In this document: positions 1 to 4,991 of the stretch, piece after piece
Numbering within the stretch: the first letter of the stretch is position 1
How the letters are laid out: every line of letters begins with the position of its first letter
DNA from: a bacterium
GTDB lineage: Bacteria > Elusimicrobiota > Elusimicrobia > Elusimicrobiales > UBA9959
NCBI GenBank assembly: GCA_021845705.1
Contig: JAJZVJ010000062.1
Span: 1-9,417, forward strand
DNA: 9,417 nucleotides
Direction of reading: 5' to 3'
The notes under the pieces: model-generated
What the model was told of the DNA's origin: nothing
The model's database searches: none
The model's input: only the letters and a program-made list of their open reading frames with translations
Made by a program: the position numbers and the translations under genes

Positions 1-558
1 AAGGATGACACTCCCGCCGTGCGTTACGCCGCGCTTCATACCCTGGCCGTCATTAAATATGCTCCGGCGGAGGATGAAATTATCGGGATGCTCTCGGCCA
101 GCGACGCCAATACGCGCCGCGGCGCGGTTTCGGCGCTGGGCATGATGCAGTCTAAAAAGGCGGCGGGCGCGCTTTCCGCGGCCATGAAAGACCCCGACCA
201 GTACGTAAGGCTCGAGGCCGTAAAAGCCGTGGGCAGCATAGGGGACGTTTCTTCGTCCGGAGAGCTGGTGAAACTGCTCGTTCCCGCGGAAGCGCCGCAG
301 GTTCGCGTTGAAGCCGCTCTTTCTCTTGCGAAAATGGGAAAGAACGACGGGCTGCTGACAGCCCTTGAATTTGTTAAGTCCACCGACCTGAGCCTTAAGA
401 ACCAGTCGCTTAATGTTGTGGCCGCGGTAGGGGACGCCCGCAGTCTGCAGTATTTAGATGAAGTCTACGCCGCCGAGCAGGACCCGGCCAGCAAGAATAT
501 GCTGGACTTTGCCCGCCAGCGCCTGATGCTGCGGCTGAAGACCCAGGTGAACAAATAG
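1..558 (+). CDS. HEAT-repeat protein, C-terminal part (5' end outside window)
   Basis: The frame is open from base 1, so the true start lies upstream. A GTG at 19 is in frame but sits inside a repeat and has no ribosome binding site. The visible part, about 185 residues, is built of tandem helical pairs of roughly 30 residues. Each pair shows the HEAT/PBS-lyase-type pattern: an Asp-x-x-x-x-Val-Arg turn (as in PAVRYAAL, QYVRLEAV, PQVRVEAAL) followed by an A-V-x-x-L/I-G-like second helix. Such solenoids are protein-binding scaffolds and do not reveal a specific partner. The last 50 residues are less regular and end in a basic tail. No membrane segment is visible. The gene ends in TAG, 45 bases before the small membrane-protein gene on the same strand, so the two may be co-transcribed. 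The HEAT-like fold is fairly certain; the function is unknown. Confidence 0.85.
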   Translation, partial: KDDTPAVRYAALHTLAVIKYAPAEDEIIGMLSASDANTRRGAVSALGMMQSKKAAGALSAAMKDPDQYVRLEAVKAVGSIGDVSSSGELVKLLVPAEAPQVRVEAALSLAKMGKNDGLLTALEFVKSTDLSLKNQSLNVVAAVGDARSLQYLDEVYAAEQDPASKNMLDFARQRLMLRLKTQVNK

Positions 559-603
559 CCGACGGCCCGGACAGCTACACGCCTCCCGGCCTGAGCAGAC
601 CGA

Positions 604-879
604 ATGTCAAAGAAAACGGCACGGAAAAACCGCGCGGCCGCGCCGCAGAGGGCGCAGCAGGGGCCCATGGTCGTTCCGCCACCAGGAGAAACGGGGGGGA
701 GAGCGGAGAAAAGCCGCTGGCTTTGGTTGTTGTCAGGTGTCCTTATCGTTTCGGGCTACCTTTTGCTGCATAAAGCGGATCCGGGGGGGCAGAACGGCTG
801 GGCTATAGCTTCCCCGGCGCTGCTGTTGGGCGGTTATCTCCTTATAATCCCGGCTATCTCGCTGACTTACCGGCGCTAA
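604..879 (+). CDS. Small two-helix membrane protein, hypothetical
   Basis: This is a 91-residue protein I do not recognise. The N-terminal 35 residues are very basic and Pro/Gln/Ala-rich, and should be cytoplasmic. Two hydrophobic segments follow, about residues 39-56 (beginning WLWLLSGVLIVSG) and 67-87 (AIASPALLLGGYLLIIPAIS), joined by a short polar loop containing Asp-Pro-Gly-Gly. The protein ends TYRR. The positive-inside rule puts both termini in the cytoplasm. The ATG follows the HEAT gene by 45 bases on the same strand. No clear Shine-Dalgarno sequence precedes it, so the start is the least certain part. Two runs of seven G (693-699 and 783-789) lie inside the frame and could be slippage points. 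The hydrophobic pattern supports a real gene; the function is unknown. Confidence 0.6.
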   Translation: MSKKTARKNRAAAPQRAQQGPMVVPPPGETGGRAEKSRWLWLLSGVLIVSGYLLLHKADPGGQNGWAIASPALLLGGYLLIIPAISLTYRR

Positions 880-1698
880 AGGCCAGGACAGGCTTCCCTG
901 GGCGCTCAAAACTGCCCGTACATCGGGACCAGGATATCTTTATCCGTTAAATCCCTTATATTAAGTCCGCTCCGGACTCTAATTTATACTTATTCTGCCT
1001 TATCCCCCACCAGCAGCGGGAATGCTCGCGGGCTGGTTCTATTTTTTGAGGTATTTTCACGCTCGCTTTCCCCCCTATGGGGATCTTCCGCATCGTCCTG
1101 GGGGGACATTTTATTGTTTTTTGCGCCCCTCGGCGTCTTTAAGGTATTTCCTTCCTGGCTTCAAAATTACCCGCAGCGTCCTCTTTTTGTCCTTTTCCTG
1201 GCTAATGGTATTCTTGATTTGCCGAAAAGTTGCCTGATCTTTGCATGCATTATAGGCTGTTTTAGGGCTACATCTGATGGTGTTCTGGCAGTTCAGGGTT
1301 GTTTTAGGGGGGGGGCGCTTTCTGCTTCCACTTTGAGGGTTTGCCTGGTCCAGGGCATTTTGAAATTGTCTAAAAGTTGGCAAGTTCCCAGCTTAACGGA
1401 TCCTGGCTTGAAGGGCTGCCTTCATGGTCTTTTACAAAGACAAGATTTTTGGCTGAATTCCGGGTTCACGGTTTTTTAAATTCTATAAATTTCAATAAAA
1501 TCCAGACTTAAGAAATTTTAAAAACAGCGGGAATTGTGCTCGCTGCGGGAGTTTCTTCTGCTATTAATGAAATACTACAAACGGTGTTGGATATTAAGAA
1601 TAAAGTATTGTAAAACAAGGATAATTTGAGATATACAGAGTGCGTTTGTTGCTTGGGCGCGCTTTCCCCGATATTATAATAAGTTAACATAATATATC
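880..1698. other. Long intergenic stretch without a convincing gene
   Basis: Open frames of 60-120 codons occur here on both strands, but none has a ribosome binding site, a recognisable domain or normal codon use. From about 1040 to 1210 the plus strand is T+C-rich. From about 1240 to 1480 it is G+T-rich, with a run of nine G at 1307-1315. From 1480 to 1700 it is AT-rich. Small hairpins follow the membrane-protein gene (CCAGG/CCTGG at 883-901, CCCG/CGGG near 914-926, AGTCCG/CGGACT at 964-978). None has a real T-tract, so no clear terminator for the plus-strand genes is visible. A 36-base imperfect repeat pair lies at 1197-1232 and 1344-1379. A 33-codon frame at 1512-1613 is described in the findings. 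The region may be decayed coding DNA. Confidence 0.6.
1197..1379 (-). repeat. Pair of imperfect 36-base direct repeats, 147 bases apart
   Basis: Copy 1 is 1197-1232 and copy 2 is 1344-1379. Aligned without gaps, 25 of 36 bases match, including the outermost CCTGG and AAAAGTTG. The offset of 147 is a multiple of three, so both copies lie in one minus-strand frame (1111-1383). There they read T-F-R-Q-[F/I]-[Q/K]-N-[A/T]-[L/I]-[D/S]-Q. One Arg codon is AGA in one copy and CGG in the other. That frame has no Shine-Dalgarno sequence and only a TTG start, and a TAA lies a few codons upstream, so a living gene is doubtful. Confidence 0.4.
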
Positions 1699-1878
1699 TT
1701 ATCGTAAGTTGTATCCACAGGGGCGGTGCAATGCTGCCGGGTTTCGCTTTTGCGCGTATTTGCGGGTGTTTTGGCGGCTTGGCCGGAAATCAGGGTTTGG
1801 GGCCCTTTGTTTGTTTGGCCGGCCGGGTTTGCCGGCTGCTATGCGGTTTTGGGTTCCTCTGTGATCCCCATGGGCTGG
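1699..1878 (-). other. In-frame open extension after the TAG stop of the winged-helix gene
   Basis: Reading on in the frame of the 1879-2370 gene beyond its TAG gives 59 sense codons before TAA at 1699-1701. The translated stretch is very basic and rich in Pro, Asn, Gln and Arg. It includes GKPGRPNK, which resembles the Gly-Arg-Pro core of an AT-hook. The minus strand here is rich in A and C and poor in T, which by itself makes stop codons rare, so chance is a serious explanation. The same 180 bases also contain a GCCGGC/GCCGGC hairpin (1818-1836) and a one-mismatch DnaA-box-like word (1711-1719). No normal terminator for the winged-helix gene is visible here. Confidence 0.15.
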
Positions 1879-2370
1879 CTATTTTGTGTCCAGTTTTCTG
1901 GCTATCAGCCAGGCTGATTCCAGGCCCTTGTCCGTTATCCTGTAGATCCTGTTCCTCTTGGTCCCGGAGGCTTTTATCAGGCCTTCTTTCAGGCCTTTGC
2001 TTAATGCCCTGTCCAGTCTTTCCGGGGCATAACCTGAGGTTTTGACCGCTTTTGAGAGCGTTATGGCGCTTATCTCCCGGCTGCTTCTGAGCTGGTTTTC
2101 CGCGGCTAAAAGCAGCAGGGCCGCGTCTCCGGCGGCTATGCCTGGATGCTTATCCTTTAGCGCCGTTAGCCCGTTTTTCGTCTCTGTCATGGCGTTCCAA
2201 TCGGGGTCCTGGGCTGTGCTTTTTGCCTCTTTTTCGGCTGTCCGGGCTCCCGCTTCAGGGCTTTGCAGGCGGTTCAGGAACCCGTCTTTCTCGCTTAGGA
2301 TGAATTCTGCCGGCCCTTCGGCTTCGAATTCCGCTCCTGAGGGGTGTTTTATCCGGAGTTTGTAGTTCAT
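1879..2370 (-). CDS. Winged-helix DNA-binding protein, putative regulator
   Basis: This 163-residue soluble protein has three parts. Residues 1-35 look like a small beta-rich unit (KLRIKHPSG, EFEAEG, then EFILSEKDGFLNRL). Residues 36-75 are a polar Ala/Glu/Lys linker. Residues 78-160 have the pattern of a winged helix-turn-helix: a long helix (DAALLLLAAENQLRS), a helix with ITLSKAVKTSGY, a likely recognition helix APERLDRALSKGLKEGLI, a wing with a basic turn GTKRNRIYRIT, and a closing helix. This suggests DNA binding, with an N-terminal sensing or dimerising part. The ATG at 2370 has a weak AAAGG six bases upstream and a sigma70-like promoter about 75 bases upstream. The gene stands alone, divergent from a candidate RNA, with repeated TATGTCA words between them that could be its operators. 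A replication-initiator-like role is an alternative. The exact family was not recognised. Confidence 0.75.
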   Translation of the reverse strand: MNYKLRIKHPSGAEFEAEGPAEFILSEKDGFLNRLQSPEAGARTAEKEAKSTAQDPDWNAMTETKNGLTALKDKHPGIAAGDAALLLLAAENQLRSSREISAITLSKAVKTSGYAPERLDRALSKGLKEGLIKASGTKRNRIYRITDKGLESAWLIARKLDTK

Positions 2371-2435
2371 ATTTGGCCTTTGCCGCTGAGCTTGTCCGTA
2401 TTTTTTGGGATATGGGGGCTGCTGCGCTCATGTCT

Positions 2436-2503
2436 TATGTCATTATTTTACCCTATAATTGTGTATATGTCAATATATGCAAGCATGTGTCACGCATATG
2501 TCA
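2436..2503. promoter_or_regulatory. Phased TATGTCA-like words, candidate operator or iteron array
   Basis: Plus-strand copies are TATGTCA at 2436-2442, 2466-2472 and 2497-2503, and TGTGTCA at 2486-2492. The distances between starts are 30, 20 and 11 bases, close to three, two and one turns of the helix, so all four face nearly the same side. They cover the minus-strand promoter of the winged-helix gene and lie just upstream of a possible plus-strand promoter. The likeliest reader is the neighbouring winged-helix protein. This is inferred from position, not shown. Confidence 0.45.
2445..2473 (-). promoter_or_regulatory. Sigma70-type promoter of the winged-helix gene
   Basis: On the minus strand, a perfect -35 box TTGACA (2468-2473) is followed by a 17-base spacer and TAAAAT (2445-2450), five of six to the -10 consensus. 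Transcription should start near 2438, leaving a leader of about 68 bases before the ATG at 2370. The -35 box overlaps one of the TATGTCA words (2466-2472), which fits repression by a protein bound there. Confidence 0.7.
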
Positions 2504-2529
2504 ACAGCTGTTAATAACCTGTGGATAAT
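2501..2529 (+). promoter_or_regulatory. Possible plus-strand promoter for the candidate RNA
   Basis: TCAACA (2501-2506, four of six to the -35 consensus), a 17-base spacer, and GATAAT (2524-2529, five of six to the -10 consensus) predict a start near 2536, just before the 13-bp helix of the candidate RNA. The -10 box overlaps the perfect DnaA-box-like word, and the -35 box overlaps the last TATGTCA word. Confidence 0.35.
2509..2528 (-). promoter_or_regulatory. DnaA-box-like words in tandem
   Basis: Bases 2520-2528 (TGTGGATAA) are the exact reverse complement of the consensus DnaA box TTATCCACA. Eleven bases upstream, 2509-2517 (TGTTAATAA) matches at seven of nine positions. They continue the helical phasing of the TATGTCA words. 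A full origin is not supported: no dnaA or dnaN gene and no larger cluster of boxes is present, and flanking genes converge rather than diverge. Confidence 0.4.
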
Positions 2530-2535
2530 ATCGCC

Positions 2536-2803
2536 GCAGCCGGCCGGGTATGCGCCATACGGGCAGTCTGCCCCGGAGGCAGGCCCGAGGTGTCGTTGCG
2601 GTGGTGCCGGTCGATATTAGAAGGTTCATAGGCGTATGCCCGGACGGGCCCGGGGCAGTTCAACCGGGTTCCCGGATATCTTGTGGTATTGTCATGAGCG
2701 GCGCTAAGAGGGGTTTCCAGCGCTTAAGGTGATGCAAATTTAACCGGGTAGAAGGGGGGCGGCAGGTGATTTTGGCCGCCAGGATATTCCCCCCCCTTTT
2801 TTT
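2536..2803 (+). ncRNA. Candidate structured non-coding RNA, unknown family
   Basis: No credible protein is encoded here; a 60-codon frame at 2550-2732 is Arg-rich and has no ribosome binding site. The plus-strand transcript can form a 13-bp helix between 2544-2556 and 2631-2643 with two G-U pairs, which become A-C mismatches on the minus strand and so favour a plus-strand RNA. Inside it, 2560-2587 forms a 10-bp stem (CGGGC/GCCCG and CTGCC/GGCAG) with a three-base AGU bulge and a five-base loop. Further stems are possible at 2664-2675, 2675-2690 and 2701-2723. A GC-rich hairpin with a T-tract closes the unit at 2752-2803, and a promoter-like sequence lies just upstream. I found no hallmark of 6S RNA, tmRNA, SRP RNA or RNase P RNA. 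It could instead be a folded origin element. Confidence 0.35.
2752..2803 (+). terminator. Intrinsic terminator, plus strand
   Basis: An inner stem GGCGGC/GCCGCC (2758-2763 with 2775-2780) and an outer AAGGGG/CCCCTT pairing (2752-2757 with 2793-2798) lead into seven T (2797-2803). The 3' arm carries a 12-base bulge, so the stem is imperfect but very GC-rich. It points away from the plus-strand region 2536-2750 and implies a plus-strand transcript with no evident protein product. Confidence 0.55.
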
Positions 2804-2811
2804 CTCAGTGT

Positions 2812-2835
2812 AATAAAAAACCGGCCGAAGCCGGT
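2812..2835 (-). terminator. Intrinsic terminator of the minus-strand envelope gene block
   Basis: On the minus strand, ACCGGC-TTCG-GCCGGT forms a perfect 6-bp stem capped by a stable UUCG tetraloop, followed directly by a T-rich tract (TTTTTATTA). It lies 42 bases past the TGA of the porin-like gene, and only eight bases separate it from the convergent plus-strand terminator. Confidence 0.9.
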
Positions 2836-2877
2836 AATAAATTCGGGCTCTATCCGCGTTTCTTTCCTGCCCGGAGG

Positions 2878-4209
2878 TCAGAATTTGGCTGAAACCGAAC
2901 CGTAGATCAGCTTTACCTGTTTGCTGTCCGGGTACAGCCCGAGCGGGGTGAAGACCGCGTAGACAGCGCTTAGCTGCATATTCTCGCCCAGGGGATAGGC
3001 GGCTTTAATGTCATATTCGCTGGCTATCTGGAGAGAGCCGCCATTGGCGTTCCTTGAGGCGCGGAACTTGTATAGATCGGCCGATACTACCAGTTTCTTG
3101 TAGGGCAGGTCCGCGCCGATATCTATTATGTTCAGCCCGGAAACGCCGTAAGGAAGGCCGTTGGCCGTGGAGGAGGTCTTTATCATGTCGTAGAGGCTTG
3201 CGCCGGCTATGGCGCCGTAGCCCTTACGTTCAAGGCCGGTGTATTTGCTGCCGAAAGTGGGGAAAAAAGCTTTGTCGGTGCCGGTGTCGGAGCCGGAGTT
3301 CCCGCTGGACCTGCCGTAGGCCAGGCGCACCCTGGACTGCCCGAAGAAGGTTATATCCTGGGTCCAGGACCCTTTCAGCATGAACGCGTGGCCGTTGTAG
3401 CTGCCGGTGCTTCCGTCCGTCTTTTTGGCGGTGCCGCGCTGCAGGACGGCCTCGCCGTCGAAAGTGAGCTGGCTCTGGCTCAGGTAGTAGCGCACCCCGG
3501 TGAACTTCTTTGTTTTGGAGAGCGTGTTGAAGGTTATATCCTGCTCGGGAGGACCGTCGTCCTTTTCCCAGAAGTGGTAGACCTGCCAAAGGCCCTCGTT
3601 GCCCGGGTAGTAGGCCGAGGCTCCGTAGATCTTGTAGAAGCGGTTTATGTAGAAAGGCCTGAAAACGAATAGATCGGCTTTAAGCCGGCCCGGAAGGTCC
3701 GCCATCTCTAAGCGGCCCCCGGCAAGCCCGAGGTCGTCGCTCGCGAGGCTTATCCCCTGGCCCAGCGTGAAGTCCTGCCGGCCGAACGTGGCGGTTATGT
3801 TGGGGCGGATGAACTTATAGATCCTGACGAAAGCTGAGTGCACGTACGGGGTCCCGTTGTCGCTGGGCAGCCTGGCCGCGGCGTCCGCGAATTGCGGCGA
3901 GGTAAGGGTGTTGGTGGACGCGCCGGACCCCGCGCTTTGCAGGACTATCCCCACGTCCATGGTGGAACCCTCGGTCTTTTCGAGCTGGATGTTCTTTATC
4001 ACGAAACCGAGCGTGGCGTTCTCGAAATAAAAGGGCTGGGAATTCCTGGCGTTCCCGTAGATAAGGTTCTGATAATTCCCCAGCCGGAGCTCCACGTTGG
4101 AGGACAGGTCGAGCTTGGTGGCATACGCCTGGGCGGTGAACGCCATTAACGCCGCCGCCAGCGGTATCCATGCGGCGGGTTTAAGACGGGGCCTGGAAAA
4201 ACTTCTCAT
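2878..4209 (-). CDS. Porin-like outer-membrane beta-barrel protein (alginate-export-like)
   Basis: This 443-residue protein has a basic N-terminus, a hydrophobic core and an AQAYA cleavage site near residue 30, so it should be exported. The mature part alternates short amphipathic strands with Gly/Ser/Asn-rich loops and ends in Phe (SVSAKF), the usual signal for outer-membrane barrel insertion. A central stretch near residues 141-185 (TFGRQDFTLGQG, then a Gly-Gly-Arg-Leu and a DLPGRLKADLFVFRP-like strand) resembles large porins of the alginate-export type, about the right length for 16-18 strands. Substrate is unknown. The ATG is the first in frame after a TAA and has no Shine-Dalgarno sequence. 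A TATAAT lies eight bases upstream, suggesting a nearly leaderless mRNA. It is the last gene of the minus-strand block, 98-99 bases after the preceding barrel gene and just before the terminator at 2812-2835. Confidence 0.75.
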   Translation of the reverse strand: MRSFSRPRLKPAAWIPLAAALMAFTAQAYATKLDLSSNVELRLGNYQNLIYGNARNSQPFYFENATLGFVIKNIQLEKTEGSTMDVGIVLQSAGSGASTNTLTSPQFADAAARLPSDNGTPYVHSAFVRIYKFIRPNITATFGRQDFTLGQGISLASDDLGLAGGRLEMADLPGRLKADLFVFRPFYINRFYKIYGASAYYPGNEGLWQVYHFWEKDDGPPEQDITFNTLSKTKKFTGVRYYLSQSQLTFDGEAVLQRGTAKKTDGSTGSYNGHAFMLKGSWTQDITFFGQSRVRLAYGRSSGNSGSDTGTDKAFFPTFGSKYTGLERKGYGAIAGASLYDMIKTSSTANGLPYGVSGLNIIDIGADLPYKKLVVSADLYKFRASRNANGGSLQIASEYDIKAAYPLGENMQLSAVYAVFTPLGLYPDSKQVKLIYGSVSAKF

Positions 4210-4217
4210 TAATGTTA

Positions 4218-4223
4218 ATTATA
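4218..4223 (-). promoter_or_regulatory. TATAAT -10 box directly upstream of the porin-like gene
   Basis: A perfect TATAAT on the minus strand sits eight bases before the ATG at 4209. Transcription from it would begin 0-2 bases before the start codon. No good -35 box is visible at normal spacing; TTGCCT at 4236-4241 is only 12 bases away. Confidence 0.35.
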
Positions 4224-4263
4224 ACAAAACTTAAAAGGCAATGGCGTTCATAGATGAAGGCAG

Positions 4264-4281
4264 CCCCGGTTTGAGCCGGGG
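4264..4281. other. Hairpin between the two downstream barrel genes
   Basis: CCCCGG, a six-base loop, and CCGGGG form a perfect 6-bp stem, 27 bases past the stop of the 4309-4908 gene. No T-tract follows on either strand, so it is more likely an mRNA-stabilising or processing element, or a weak terminator, than a standard intrinsic terminator. Confidence 0.5.
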
Positions 4282-4308
4282 TCGCCGCGTGCCGTAGTTC
4301 TCAGCGGT

Positions 4309-4908
4309 TTAAAAAGAATAGCCTGCGGAAAGCCTGGTCGTGGTGTATTCGTATTCCTGCTGCACCGAGCCCTGCTTCAGGCGGGCGAAATCCGCGGTAG
4401 ACATAAGCTCTGCCACAAAGCCCTGTTTTTTCCTTACGCCAAAACCTATGCCCATGCAGGCCCTCATTCCGTCGGTAGTCGCGCTGCCGCGGAATTTGTC
4501 GCTGGGCATGAAGATGGTCGGACCGGCCTGCAGGCGCAGGTAGGGAGCCAGCGAGCCGCTCCGGTACTTCTGGTAATTGGAGAACTCAAGGGTTAAGGGT
4601 ACGGCGAGAAAACCGAAGGCCGGGTTCGGGCTGACGTCGAGCGTGCGCTGCAGAAGGAGGTCGAGTCCCACGCCCCAGCCTATATATCTGCGGCCGCGTA
4701 TCAGGTCGGCGCCCAGGGTGATGCCAGATTTTACATCCACATCCTTGAAGCCCCCGAAGACGGGGATATTCAGTTTGCCCGGCATATCGTAGCCGAGCTT
4801 TGCGGAAATTATCGTGCTTACATCGTTACTTTCAGGCGCCGCCGGGCTTGCCGCTGAAACCAGGACCGGCGCCGCTAATACCGCAAAGAAACACATTATT
4901 TTTTTCAT
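4309..4908 (-). CDS. Small outer-membrane beta-barrel protein
   Basis: This 199-residue protein has a signal peptide (MKKIMCFFAVLAAPVLVSAA, cleavage near residue 19-24). The mature part contains alternating strands typical of 8-10-stranded barrels such as the opacity/OmpW-type group: SAKLGYDMPG, SGITLGADLI, IGWGVGLDLLLQ, FLAVPLTLEF, APYLRLQAGPT, ACMGIGFGVRK and a final TRLSAGYSF ending in Phe. A GGGGGGA Shine-Dalgarno-like run lies a few bases before the ATG. I cannot assign a specific function; structural and adhesin-like roles are both possible. It follows the 4992-5780 gene by 83 bases, with a hairpin and a TATAAT between them, so it may be made from the operon transcript or from its own promoter. 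Confidence 0.75.
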   Translation of the reverse strand: MKKIMCFFAVLAAPVLVSAASPAAPESNDVSTIISAKLGYDMPGKLNIPVFGGFKDVDVKSGITLGADLIRGRRYIGWGVGLDLLLQRTLDVSPNPAFGFLAVPLTLEFSNYQKYRSGSLAPYLRLQAGPTIFMPSDKFRGSATTDGMRACMGIGFGVRKKQGFVAELMSTADFARLKQGSVQQEYEYTTTRLSAGYSF

Positions 4909-4921
4909 TAGAATCCCCCCG

Positions 4922-4927
4922 ATTATA
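4922..4927 (-). promoter_or_regulatory. TATAAT word upstream of the 199-residue barrel gene
   Basis: A perfect TATAAT on the minus strand lies 13 bases before the ATG at 4908. A start 6-7 bases further on would give a leader of only about six bases that cuts into the G-run ribosome binding site. No matching -35 box was found, so this is a weak promoter call. Confidence 0.25.
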
Positions 4928-4960
4928 TCCAGCTCTCCGTTTTGCTCCGTGATCTTGGTC

Positions 4961-4975
4961 CGCGGCAGGGCCGCG
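4961..4975. other. Hairpin after the 262-residue barrel gene
   Basis: CGCGGC-AGG-GCCGCG forms a perfect 6-bp stem 16 bases past the TAG of the 4992-5780 gene. Without a T-tract it is not a standard terminator. It may protect or process the mRNA between the coupled upstream genes and the two downstream barrel genes. Confidence 0.45.
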
Positions 4976-4991
4976 CAGTCGTTTTAACGCT

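Noticed and set aside
1022..1479. Plus-strand hydrophobic small proteins
   Set aside because: The frames lack ribosome binding sites, and their Phe/Leu/Cys/Gly-rich content follows from T+C- and G+T-rich DNA. The repeat makes more sense on the minus strand.
1508..1690. A 60-codon minus-strand gene
   Set aside because: It lies in AT-rich DNA with no ribosome binding site and no recognisable domain.
1818..1836. GCCGGC hairpin as terminator of the winged-helix gene
   Set aside because: No T-tract follows it on the minus strand, so it does not meet the pattern of an intrinsic terminator.
2042..2365. A 107-codon plus-strand gene opposite the winged-helix gene
   Set aside because: The minus-strand frame has a coherent winged-helix pattern, a promoter and a start signal; the plus-strand frame has none.
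1711..2528. A chromosomal origin of replication
   Set aside because: Only one perfect and two imperfect DnaA-box-like words are present, no dnaA, dnaN or other origin-linked gene is seen, and the flanking genes converge rather than diverge. The perfect word also overlaps a plausible -10 box.
2550..2732. A 60-codon plus-strand protein gene
   Set aside because: It has no ribosome binding site, is Arg/Gly-rich with no recognisable pattern, and its start lies inside the predicted 13-bp RNA helix.
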